The notes beneath the pieces are model-generated. The model ran no database searches and was not told the DNA's origin. It saw only the letters and a program-made list of their open reading frames with translations. Made by a program: the position numbers and the translations under genes. A DNA stretch of 64,000 bases from Taibaiella chishuiensis. Its GTDB lineage: Bacteria > Bacteroidota > Bacteroidia > Chitinophagales > Chitinophagaceae. Position 1 is the first letter of the stretch, and each line of letters opens with the position of its first letter. Positions 52,300 through 60,719 of this stretch are shown piece after piece. The stretch is from contig NZ_PYGD01000002.1 in assembly GCF_003014535.1 (NCBI RefSeq), positions 558,001-622,000 on the forward strand. Direction: 5' to 3'.

Positions 52300-52899
52300 T
52301 TACTGGTCCAGCAGTTGCTGTAACTTTTCTACAAAGTCGGGAACCGAAAAGTCGTTCGTCTCGATGTAAATGTCTATCAATTCGTTTGCCCTGTTGAATA
52401 TTGCGGTAGTGGGTATAGCGCCCGAGAACAGCGCATTCAGGATCTGTCCGTCCGATGTATAGACCGGTAGTTTGTACCCGCGGCGGTCCATAAAGGCCTT
52501 TGCTTTAGCGTACTCATGATCTACGGCAACCATCACGAATACCAGGTCGTCCCGGTCCCGGAACCGTGTTCTTAATTTATGGAAAGAGGGCATTTCCTTC
52601 ACACAGGGAGGGCACCAGGGCGCCCAATAGTTTAATACTACAACCTTGCCTTTAAGGTCAGGCAGCGTAAGGCTTTTGCCCTTCCCATCCTTAAACCGGA
52701 GCTGGGGTACGGCTGCCTTTACCGAGTCGGGAAAACCGGCGGCGGGCTGTTCTTTATTTAGCGTTTGCGGATCGTCATTTTGGGGCGCAGCATATGCGAC
52801 CGTCAGGCTGAGCAGGAACGGTAATACCAATAGCTTTTTTATGATCATCATCATCGTTGCGGTGTTGCATACTTCTTGCGGCAACATGGCCTTTTCCAT
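52300..52899 (-). CDS. TlpA-like thiol-disulfide oxidoreductase, exported
   Basis: A 199-residue thioredoxin-fold protein. The signal peptide lies at about residues 18-37 (KKLLVLPFLLSLTVAYA), followed by the TlpA/redoxin domain with the active site WAPWCPPCVKEM and the cis-proline loop AIPTTAIF. Expected to reduce disulfides or resolve cytochrome-maturation thiols in the periplasm. GGAGGA lies just ahead of the ATG at 52899, supporting that start, but the ATG cluster at 52848-52854 would fit a shorter signal peptide better. Confidence 0.88.
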   Translation of the reverse strand: MEKAMLPQEVCNTATMMMIIKKLLVLPFLLSLTVAYAAPQNDDPQTLNKEQPAAGFPDSVKAAVPQLRFKDGKGKSLTLPDLKGKVVVLNYWAPWCPPCVKEMPSFHKLRTRFRDRDDLVFVMVAVDHEYAKAKAFMDRRGYKLPVYTSDGQILNALFSGAIPTTAIFNRANELIDIYIETNDFSVPDFVEKLQQLLDQ

Positions 52900-53113
52900 A
52901 TATCTCCTCCTGGCCGGGAAGCAGCATGTATTGCCGGAATTATTAAGTATGTATAAGAAAATTATGTATTAGGATATCAGTAGCTTCATTTTCTGCAGGA
53001 AATTTCCGATAAAGAGCCAACACAAAAAAGAATTCACCTGTCTATATAAAAAAGAAGCATGTTTTTCCTATTGCAAATCTAACAAAACTCTTTACCCTTT
53101 AAAGCCTACGACT

Positions 53114-54148
53114 ATGAAAAAAGTATTACTGAGTATGGCATTCATCGGTGTTTTCGGTAGCGCCGGAGCACAGGATGTACATTTTACACAATACTTCAGT
53201 TCACCGCTAACCCTCAACCCGGCCCAAACGGGGCTCACGCAAAACGATTGGCGGGCCTCGGCTAATTTCCGGACCCAATGGCAATCGGTGTCTAAAACCC
53301 CTTATATCAGCAGCGCCGTTGCTTTCGATATGCCTTTACTGCGGGGCAGGCTACCCGAGGGAGATGCACTGGGTATCGGGGTGCTGGGGCTGTACGACCG
53401 CTCTGGCCCCGGAGGCTTACAGAATACGACCATAGGCCTGTCCCTGGCCTACCACAAGGCTTTTGGCATGGACAAGCAACATACGCTTTCGCTCGGTGTA
53501 CAGGGCTATATGGTGCAGAAAAGTATCCGGTTCGACAGGCTGGTTTTTGGCGATCAATATAACCCCGTATTGCAAGGCATTACAGCCGGTACTACGGAGC
53601 GACTGGGTAGTGCCGACCTTACTTACCCCGATTTTAATGCAGGCCTTATGTACTCGGGCCGTATTTCGGAAAGAGCAACCCTGTATGGTGGCTTCGCTTA
53701 TTACCACCTTAGCCGTCCCGAAGAAAAATTCATGGATGGCTCCGCCTCTTTAAAGATCAACGCACGTTATTCGGCCCACCTGGGGGGCTCCATCGATATG
53801 AACGAGCACACCGTACTGTACCTGAGCGCTATGTACCAGCAACAGGGACCTGCCTCTGAGCTGGTCGTAGGCGGCGCCGTGGGTTTTATAATGAACCCCG
53901 GTCATCACGAACTGAGGCGCAATACCATCTTCTACCTGGGCGGCTGGTACCGTTATGGCGATGCCATTGCACCTTATGTCGGTTTCGAATGGTCGAAAAT
54001 GAAGATCGGCTTCAGCTACGACGTTACGATGTCTACCGGGCAGCATATGACTGGCGGACAGGGTGGTTATGAACTCTCCGTGATCTACAATGGTCTGATG
54101 CAAAAAGTAACCCGCAAAAAATACAATTTCTCCTGCCCTAAATTCTAA
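53114..54148 (+). CDS. PorP/SprF-family T9SS membrane protein
   Basis: Outer-membrane protein of 344 residues required in related species for exporting or anchoring T9SS proteins, especially type B (CHU_C) cargo. Signal peptide ~1-19 (GVFGSAGAQ). The family signature is at the start of the mature protein (DVHFTQYFSSPLTLNPAQTGLTQNDWRASANFRTQWQSV), with repeated amphipathic strands (GLMYSGRISERATLYGGFAYYHLSRPE, HLGGSIDMNEHTVLYLSAMYQQQ). It is probably the partner of a CHU_C protein such as that at 44892 or one outside the window. Confidence 0.93.
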   Translation: MKKVLLSMAFIGVFGSAGAQDVHFTQYFSSPLTLNPAQTGLTQNDWRASANFRTQWQSVSKTPYISSAVAFDMPLLRGRLPEGDALGIGVLGLYDRSGPGGLQNTTIGLSLAYHKAFGMDKQHTLSLGVQGYMVQKSIRFDRLVFGDQYNPVLQGITAGTTERLGSADLTYPDFNAGLMYSGRISERATLYGGFAYYHLSRPEEKFMDGSASLKINARYSAHLGGSIDMNEHTVLYLSAMYQQQGPASELVVGGAVGFIMNPGHHELRRNTIFYLGGWYRYGDAIAPYVGFEWSKMKIGFSYDVTMSTGQHMTGGQGGYELSVIYNGLMQKVTRKKYNFSCPKF

Positions 54149-54183
54149 ACGGCCCTTTAGGTCCACAGTGTATAATACTTCCC

Positions 54184-54227
54184 GCGGATACCCGGATAGC
54201 AGCGCTGTCCGGGTATCCGCATTTTTT
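54184..54227 (+). terminator. Rho-independent terminator
   Basis: A perfect 13-bp stem GCGGATACCCGGA/TCCGGGTATCCGC with an 11-base loop, then ATTTTTT. Confidence 0.9.
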
Positions 54228-54718
54228 ACTGTAAACAGGCGGTAAAGTAGCTTGCCTTAAAAACGGCTAACCAGTAATTGCGTTATATCGATAGGTATTC
54301 GGGTATAGTGGATGGTTAAGTGCACGCAGGCTTCTGTCGCGGGTATAGCAGCGGGCCTGGTATATCGGGTTGGAAAAAACGTGGGTACACATCCGGCCGG
54401 TTCGCTTTCCGGATTTTGTTTCGTGTACAATCAATAGAAATGCTCTATACTTCGGGAAGTGCTGCATAGCTAATGTTTATATTCATGATGTTGGTCTGCG
54501 CGTCTTTGATGTGCCCATTAAAGCCCGGAAGCGCCTGGTTAGATCCTGGTAGCGCTATCTGTGCAGGTCGAATGGCTTAAAATGCAGGCATGGAGCGCAG
54601 TCTGGATTTTTGGTAAGGTTGTAGCCGATTTGCTATGGCTATCCGGCTACAACATAAATTATCTTCTTTTACAATAAAACCGCATGCAGAAGAGCCTCGT
54701 ATATGAACAAAAGCACTT
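54228..54718. other. Leader/intergenic region upstream of the DUF4331 genes, with a 10-bp hairpin
   Basis: About 490 bases with no credible gene. The inverted repeat GTTGTAGCCG/CGGCTACAAC (54618-54627 and 54644-54653) lies 65 bases before the first DUF4331 start and lacks a T-run, so it may be an operator or leader structure. I looked for a cobalamin-riboswitch B12 box in this region and did not find one. Confidence 0.4.
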
Positions 54719-56497
54719 ATGCTTAAAAAACGATCTCTTATGAAAAAAAGTCACTTACTCCTCAGGCAGGCGGGCAAAATTGCCCTGCTGCTATGCATGG
54801 CTACAGCAAGTCTGCCGGCTTTTGCATCCAGTCATAGAGAGGCGCCGCTCATTGCCAGCGATCCACAGGCCGACAATACCGACTTGTATGCCTTCAGAAG
54901 CCCCGACGATCCGGGTAGTATTACGATTATCGCCAATTACATTCCTTTCCAGCTGCCGGAAGGCGGCCCCAATTACTACACTTTCGGTACGAACGTGCGT
55001 TACGAGATTCACATTAAAAACAAAACCACAACAGCGGGCGACGATATTACTTATCGATTTACCTTCAGCCAGGTCAACCAGGACAACACGACTTTCTTTA
55101 ACATCAGGCTGGGGCAGCAAAACCTGAAAACGACTTATACCTGTGAAAAAAGCATGGATGGCGGCGTTACATTTACTACCATCCTGAGCAATGGCGTGGT
55201 GCCGCCTCCCAATATCGGTCCGCGCTCTATTACAAGCAGCCCGGTAGGCCTGGGCGCAAGTGCTTACGGAGCATTGATCCAGAATGCGATCGGCACTGCC
55301 AGTACCGGGGAGTCCTTATTCTGTGGTCCCGCCGACGATCCGTTCTTCGTAGATCTTGCCGGCGCTTTCGATGCCGGCAACTTTCGCCCGGAAGGCAATA
55401 CTGTTAACCCGCCCAAAGACGGCCTGGCACGTTATAATGTAAACACCATTGCCATTAAAGTACCCATAAGCATGCTGCAGAAAGACGGCAAAGATGTGGG
55501 CCAGGCAGCCAATATACTCGATCCTGATTTTGTTATCGGCGTATGGGCATCTGCCAGCCGCAGGCAGATCAAAACGCTCAATGCCGATGGTACTACGGCC
55601 AGCTCCGGCGATTGGGTACAGGTATCCCGGCTGGGCATGCCCCTCACGAACGAAGCCGTTATACCGGTGGGAAGCAAAGACAAATGGAATGCAACTACCC
55701 CCTATAACGATCTGCAGTTTGCAGCATTCTTCAAAAACCCGGAACTGGCTTTGTATATGGACGACTCCCAATTTGGCGGCGCCGTGCCTTCGCTTAATGC
55801 CCTGCGTATCCAGAAAAGCGCTTTGCAGGCCTTTGATTTCCGTAACGGAAAACCCGGTTTGTTCGCGCTGCGCAATACGCCGGCAGTACAGAACACCGCT
55901 TTTGACGAAACGCTTTTCGGACCGGTACTCCTGCCCGATAATATGAGTCCGCGTGCAGTCGATATCCTGCCGATCTTTTATACCGGTGTGCCCAACCTGG
56001 CGCCTTACCAACTGGCTACCGGCAAGTCCGGTAACCCGCTGGCTGCCGGCAAGCCGTTTATCAACAATTTTCTGCCTACGCTCGGCGATATGCTGCGCCT
56101 CAATATGGCTGTACCGGTCACTCCGAGAAACGATCCGAACTTCAGTTCTTTAGGCATTGTAAAAGCCGCTGTACTGGGGCTTACCGATCCTGCATACAGT
56201 GCGACTACCAATCTGGAATTTATACCCAATATGGATGGCTTTCCCAACGGGCGCCGCCTGGAAGATGATGTAACCACGATCGAACTGCAGGCCGTATCGG
56301 GTGTGGCCCTTGCCGCAATAGGGCTCTGGTACGATGATTATACTTCCGCCTCAGCTTCCCCGGTAACCCCGCAACTCCTGAAAGTACTGAGCTTTACCGC
56401 CGGTGTTACACATAACGACACCACCTTCAAGACCGTTTTTCCTTATGTGCAGGAACCCTGGCGCGGTTATGACTATACGCTGCAGGCCCGGTTTTAA
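54719..56497 (+). CDS. DUF4331 protein, first of a tandem pair
   Basis: Exported protein of 592 residues; the signal peptide ends PAFAS and ATG 54740 is an alternative start. The DUF4331 domain starts immediately with SSHREAPLIASDPQADNTDLYAFRSPDDP and continues with NYIPFQLPEGGPNYYTFG, PPPNIGPRSI and the conserved centre ASASRRQIKTL...WVQVSRLGMPLTNEAVIPVGSKDKWN. The C-terminus ends at EPWRGYDYTLQARF without a T9SS sorting domain, unlike the next copy. Function of DUF4331 is unknown. Likely periplasmic or secreted. Confidence 0.9.
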   Translation: MLKKRSLMKKSHLLLRQAGKIALLLCMATASLPAFASSHREAPLIASDPQADNTDLYAFRSPDDPGSITIIANYIPFQLPEGGPNYYTFGTNVRYEIHIKNKTTTAGDDITYRFTFSQVNQDNTTFFNIRLGQQNLKTTYTCEKSMDGGVTFTTILSNGVVPPPNIGPRSITSSPVGLGASAYGALIQNAIGTASTGESLFCGPADDPFFVDLAGAFDAGNFRPEGNTVNPPKDGLARYNVNTIAIKVPISMLQKDGKDVGQAANILDPDFVIGVWASASRRQIKTLNADGTTASSGDWVQVSRLGMPLTNEAVIPVGSKDKWNATTPYNDLQFAAFFKNPELALYMDDSQFGGAVPSLNALRIQKSALQAFDFRNGKPGLFALRNTPAVQNTAFDETLFGPVLLPDNMSPRAVDILPIFYTGVPNLAPYQLATGKSGNPLAAGKPFINNFLPTLGDMLRLNMAVPVTPRNDPNFSSLGIVKAAVLGLTDPAYSATTNLEFIPNMDGFPNGRRLEDDVTTIELQAVSGVALAAIGLWYDDYTSASASPVTPQLLKVLSFTAGVTHNDTTFKTVFPYVQEPWRGYDYTLQARF

Positions 56498-56528
56498 TTC
56501 ATCTCTTCCCTGATTAAAAAAGCAAAAA

Positions 56529-58553
56529 ATGAAAAGCTATATCCATAAAATCGTGGCAGGACTTGCTATTGGCCTCCTGTCGCATACCGGGCTGCATGCT
56601 TCTTCGCATAGAGAGGCGCCGCTGATCGCCAACGATCCCCTCGCGGACAATACAGACTTGTATGCTTTTAAAAGCCCCTGCGATCCCAATAAAATTGTAC
56701 TGATCGCCAATTACATTCCCTTTGAGCATCCGGCCGGAGGACCCAACTGGTATACCTTTGGCGAAAATATCCGGTATGAGATCCATATCGATAATAACGC
56801 TGCCACACCGGGCGACGATATTATATACCGGTTTACTTTTCACCGGGAAAACCAGGACGGTACTACTTTTTTCAATATCAGGCTGGGCCGGCAGAATATC
56901 AAAACAACCTATACCTGCGAACGCAGTATAGATGGCGGTAACACTTTCGCTACGATTATTACAGCCGGTGTTGTGCCGCCGCCCAATATAGGTCCGCGCT
57001 CTATCGATAATGCAACCGTGGGCCTGGGCAGCGATTATGGCAGTCTTATGAATGCTGCGATACAGAATCCCGCAACAGGCGAAAAGATTTTCTGCGGACC
57101 GGTAGACGATCCTTTCTTTGTTGATCTTGGCGGTGCTTTCGACGCCGGCGGCTTCCGCCCTGCAGCGCAGGCCAGGGACGGCCTTGCGAAGTTTAACTGC
57201 CATTCCATTGTTATCGAGGTGCCTGTTGCTACCCTGCAGAAAGATGGCAAGACCGTAGCCCAGGCCAGTAATATCCTGGATCCTGATTTTGTGATCGGGG
57301 TATGGGCTTCCGCGAGTCGCAGGCAGATCACAACGCTCAGCAATAACGGCGATCCGGAAAGTGTAAGCGGTAACTGGGTGCAGATATCCCGTCTTGGTAT
57401 GCCGCTCACCAATGAGGCCGTAATCCCTATAGGCAGTAAGGATCAATGGAACAGTGCCAATCCTTATACCGGGGACCTCGCCTTCGCTGGCAATTTCTCT
57501 AATCCCGAACTGGCCTTATACATGGACGATTCGCAGTTTGGCGGCGCTGTTCCCGGGCTGGCTGCCTTAAGGATCCAGGCAAACTCCCTGGGGGCATTCG
57601 ATTTCCGCAACGGCCATGCCGGTTTATTTCCCCTGAAGAATACACCGGCTGTAACCGGTACTGCGCTTGCTGATGCTGCTTTTGGTACCATACTGTTGCC
57701 GAACAATGCAAGTCCGCGTGCCGTGGACATACTCCCTATCTTCTATACCGGTGTACCCAATATGCGTCCCTACCAGCTGGCTACCGGGAAGAATGGCGAT
57801 CCGCTGGCTGCCGGTAAACCTTTTATCAATAATTTTCTGCCTTCGCTGAGCGATGCGCTGCGCCTGAATATGGCGGTACCTGCCACACCGAGAAACGATC
57901 CGAATTTTAGCTCGCTTGGTATTGTAAAAGCAGCAGTGCTGGGGTTAACCGATCCCGCTTATAATGCTAACGCCAGCCTGCAATTTATTCCGAATATGGA
58001 TGGCTTTCCTAACGGCCGCCGGCTGGAGGACGATGTAACCACTATCGAACTGCAGGCTGTGTCGGGTGTTGCACTCGCAGCCATCGGTTTATGGTATGAC
58101 GATTACCCCGGATCCGGTAGCCCGGTAACCACGCAATTGGGCAATGTACTGAACTTTAATGCCGGCGTTACTCATAACGATACCACTTTCCAGGCCTGCT
58201 TTCCCTATGTACAGCAACCCTGGCGCGGTTTTGTAGGCGATAGCTATACCGGGGGCGGCACTGGGATTCCCGGCATCGGTATGGCAAGTCCCGAAGCGAT
58301 ACTGGTAGCTTATCCTAACCCCTTCAGCAGTTCTGTTGGCCTGAAATACAGGTTAGCCGCCAAAGGCGCCGTAAGTATCCGTATCGTTGATCTTAATGGC
58401 CGCATATGCGCTACCATCGAAGAGGGCAACAAACAAGCCGGGGAATATAGTACCCGCTGGAACAGCGCTGCATTTACTGCCGGCACTTATTATGCACAGA
58501 TTAGTGTGAATGGTAAATCTTTCCAGAGCATAAAACTCGTTAAAGTGAAATAA
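56529..58553 (+). CDS. DUF4331 protein with T9SS sorting domain, second of a tandem pair
   Basis: Exported protein of 674 residues with a signal peptide (~1-24). It is closely similar to the first copy through about residue 560 (SHREAPLIANDPLADNTDLYAF, NYIPFEHPAGGPNWYTFG, GMPLTNEAVIPIGSKDQWN). Then an extra ~100 residues form a T9SS type A sorting domain (LVAYPNPFSSSVGLKY..VSIRIVDLNGRICATI..AGTYYAQISVNGKSFQSIKLVKV). It follows copy one by 31 bases, so both are one transcript up to a terminator at 58560. This copy should be surface-exposed or released. Confidence 0.92.
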   Translation: MKSYIHKIVAGLAIGLLSHTGLHASSHREAPLIANDPLADNTDLYAFKSPCDPNKIVLIANYIPFEHPAGGPNWYTFGENIRYEIHIDNNAATPGDDIIYRFTFHRENQDGTTFFNIRLGRQNIKTTYTCERSIDGGNTFATIITAGVVPPPNIGPRSIDNATVGLGSDYGSLMNAAIQNPATGEKIFCGPVDDPFFVDLGGAFDAGGFRPAAQARDGLAKFNCHSIVIEVPVATLQKDGKTVAQASNILDPDFVIGVWASASRRQITTLSNNGDPESVSGNWVQISRLGMPLTNEAVIPIGSKDQWNSANPYTGDLAFAGNFSNPELALYMDDSQFGGAVPGLAALRIQANSLGAFDFRNGHAGLFPLKNTPAVTGTALADAAFGTILLPNNASPRAVDILPIFYTGVPNMRPYQLATGKNGDPLAAGKPFINNFLPSLSDALRLNMAVPATPRNDPNFSSLGIVKAAVLGLTDPAYNANASLQFIPNMDGFPNGRRLEDDVTTIELQAVSGVALAAIGLWYDDYPGSGSPVTTQLGNVLNFNAGVTHNDTTFQACFPYVQQPWRGFVGDSYTGGGTGIPGIGMASPEAILVAYPNPFSSSVGLKYRLAAKGAVSIRIVDLNGRICATIEEGNKQAGEYSTRWNSAAFTAGTYYAQISVNGKSFQSIKLVKVK

Positions 58554-58559
58554 TATCCG

Positions 58560-58595
58560 GCAGGGCCGGGCGCCTGCCCGGCCCTGCTATTTTAT
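58560..58595 (+). terminator. Strong GC-rich terminator within the DUF4331 locus
   Basis: A 12-bp stem GCAGGGCCGGGC/GCCCGGCCCTGC with a GCCT loop, then TATTTTAT. It separates the DUF4331 pair from the TPR, HupE and TonB genes and may allow partial read-through. Confidence 0.82.
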
Positions 58596-58625
58596 CCTTC
58601 TGCATCACACACAAAAAATTATCTT

Positions 58626-59996
58626 ATGAACGCCTCAATTGTTATAAAACTTAAAGCCGGCCTGCTGGCCTGTGTATGGGTAGCCATAGTTATCATAAGC
58701 CTGGGCTCCTGCAGGCAGGATACGGAGGCCGCAGAAGTGACCATAAGTGAGGGGGTAACCGTACCACAGTTGCTGGCTCGTAAAACCAATGTGGGCCCGC
58801 CCGAAGAGCTGGCCCAGATCAAAAAGACCTATGCCGATGCGGTTACTGCGCTGAAAAACAATCCCCGCGACCCGAAGCAATTTTTGAACCTGGCTACTGT
58901 TTTTATAACCGAAGGCCGGGTAACCGGCAACAGCGGGTATTACAGCAATGCGGCCTTAGGTATGCTGGATAAAGTAACGACAAGCAACCCATCGGATGAA
59001 AATATACGCTTCGAAGCCCTGAGTCTTAAGTCGGCCGTGCTGTTGAACATGCACCAGTTCAAGGCGGCATTACAGGTGGCTGAACAAGGCGAACAGATCA
59101 ATGGCTACAACGCGGGTATCTACGGTGCTTTAGTGGACGCAAATGTGGAAATGGGCAACTATGATGCCGCGGTGACAAAGTGTGACAAAATGCTGAGTAT
59201 CCGCCCGGATCTGCGTTCTTATTCGAGGGCTGCTTACCTGCGTCAGCTCTATGGCGATAATAACGGTGCAAAAGCGGCCATGCGTATGGCCGTCGAGGCA
59301 GGGGTGCCGGGTTTGGAAAGCACGGAGTGGGCCAGGGTGCAATGGGGCGACCTTTATCTGAATACCGGCCAACCCGATACCGCGCAAATGATTTATGAAA
59401 CGGCATTGTCTTTCCGGCCGGGTTATCCTTATGCCGAGATGGGACTGGCCCATGTAGCCGCAGCCCGCAAGCAATATGATTTAGCCATTACACATACGCG
59501 CAATGCGATCAAAGTGCTTGCCGAAGGCGCTTTTGTGTCTTACCTGGGAGATATGTACCAGTTGCAGGGCAATAAAGAAAAGGCCATGCAGGTATATAAG
59601 GACCTCGTGCAACAACTGGAACTGGGCGAAAAAGAGCAGTCCCGAAACAAAGTGCAGCATAATGGCCACCGCGAACTGGCCCTGGCTTATCTTAACCTGG
59701 GTGACTATGATAAGGCGCTGGAGCATGCGCAAGCCGATTATGCCATGCGCCCGGACAATATAGATGCCAACGACCTGATGGCATGGGTGCTCTTTAAAAA
59801 AGGAGCCTACAAACAGGCCGTTGCTTATACCGATAAAGTATTCCGGACCAAAGAGAAGAATGCGGCGCTGAGTTATAAGGCAGGCCTGGTATATGCTGCT
59901 GCCGGCGACATGCAGAAGGCAGACCAATATCATAAAGAAGCAGCTGCCATATCTGCTTATATCGATCCGCGGATTATTACGCCGGTTAAATTATAA
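58626..59996 (+). CDS. TPR-repeat lipoprotein
   Basis: A 456-residue lipoprotein with a long hydrophobic N-terminus and lipobox IISLGSC (C29). Residues ~65-445 are tetratricopeptide repeats (DPKQFLNLATVFITEGR, GAYDVA-like GNYDAAVTKCDKMLSIRPDLRSYSRAAYLRQLYGD, YPYAEMGLAHVAAARKQYDLAI, ALAYLNLGDYDKALEHAQADYAMRPDN). TPR lipoproteins act as scaffolds at the envelope. The gene lies between the DUF4331 pair and the HupE/TonB genes and probably serves the same system. Confidence 0.9.
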   Translation: MNASIVIKLKAGLLACVWVAIVIISLGSCRQDTEAAEVTISEGVTVPQLLARKTNVGPPEELAQIKKTYADAVTALKNNPRDPKQFLNLATVFITEGRVTGNSGYYSNAALGMLDKVTTSNPSDENIRFEALSLKSAVLLNMHQFKAALQVAEQGEQINGYNAGIYGALVDANVEMGNYDAAVTKCDKMLSIRPDLRSYSRAAYLRQLYGDNNGAKAAMRMAVEAGVPGLESTEWARVQWGDLYLNTGQPDTAQMIYETALSFRPGYPYAEMGLAHVAAARKQYDLAITHTRNAIKVLAEGAFVSYLGDMYQLQGNKEKAMQVYKDLVQQLELGEKEQSRNKVQHNGHRELALAYLNLGDYDKALEHAQADYAMRPDNIDANDLMAWVLFKKGAYKQAVAYTDKVFRTKEKNAALSYKAGLVYAAAGDMQKADQYHKEAAAISAYIDPRIITPVKL

Positions 59997-60036
59997 TACA
60001 TGTTGTCTTCATAGGCTTCAACTAATATACCGTAAG

Positions 60037-60693
60037 ATGAAAAGGTTATGTTGTATTACATTGCTCCTGAGCATAGCGTTCGCCGCCCGGGCGCATGTGA
60101 TCTCGTATGAGCTGGACCCCATACCGGGCGGCCAGGTATTGCTCCAGTATCTTAAACTGGGCTACCTGCACATTATCCCTCTTGGCCTGGATCATATCCT
60201 GTTTATCCTTTGTGTATTTTTCCTGAATAACAACCTGAAACAAATCGTGCTGCAGGCCTCCATGTTTACCCTGGCGCACTCGATTACGCTGGGCCTGGCT
60301 ATGTACGGCGTAATACAACCCAGGGCTTCCCTTGTCGAACCGCTGATTGCCTTATCCATTGTACTGCTGGCGCTTGAAAATATCTGGTCCCGTAAAGTAA
60401 AACCCTGGCGACTGGTCCTGGTGTTCCTGTTCGGCCTGGTACATGGTATGGGTTTTGCCGGTGCACTTACAGAGCTGGGTATGCCTTCCTCCGCTTTTCT
60501 AACGGCATTGATCAGTTTTAATATCGGTGTGGAGCTGGGACAATTAACCATTATTCTTTTGATGTATTTCCTGGTAGCGCGCGGCTTTGCTCATAAAGAC
60601 TGGTATCGTAAAGTCATTGTCATCCCCGCTTCCCTGCTTATTGCAGTGGTAGCCGGTTACTGGACGATCGAACGTATTTTTTACATGGGATAA
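60037..60693 (+). CDS. HupE/UreJ-family membrane protein
   Basis: A 218-residue integral membrane protein. After a signal-like N-terminus (~1-18, AFAARAHV), six hydrophobic segments include the family motifs LGYLHIIPLGLDHILFILCVF, TLAHSITLGLAMYG, LVHGMGFAGALTELG and SFNIGVELGQLTIILL. HupE/UreJ proteins are linked to nickel or cobalt transport in hydrogenase and urease clusters. No hydrogenase, urease or other nickel enzyme is here. The longer frame to 59893 overlaps the TPR gene; the ATG at 60037 gives the mature family length. The TonB gene follows after 26 bases. Confidence 0.9.
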   Translation: MKRLCCITLLLSIAFAARAHVISYELDPIPGGQVLLQYLKLGYLHIIPLGLDHILFILCVFFLNNNLKQIVLQASMFTLAHSITLGLAMYGVIQPRASLVEPLIALSIVLLALENIWSRKVKPWRLVLVFLFGLVHGMGFAGALTELGMPSSAFLTALISFNIGVELGQLTIILLMYFLVARGFAHKDWYRKVIVIPASLLIAVVAGYWTIERIFYMG

Positions 60694-60719
60694 CCTGATC
60701 CCGGAAAATCTGAACAATC

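Noticed and set aside
54228-54718. Possible cobalamin riboswitch ahead of the DUF4331/HupE/TonB genes
   Set aside because: I looked for the conserved B12 box and related core sequence and did not find them; only a plain 10-bp hairpin is present.
56514-57446. 310-residue minus-strand open frame in the DUF4331 region
   Set aside because: Antisense shadow of the second DUF4331 gene; no motifs.
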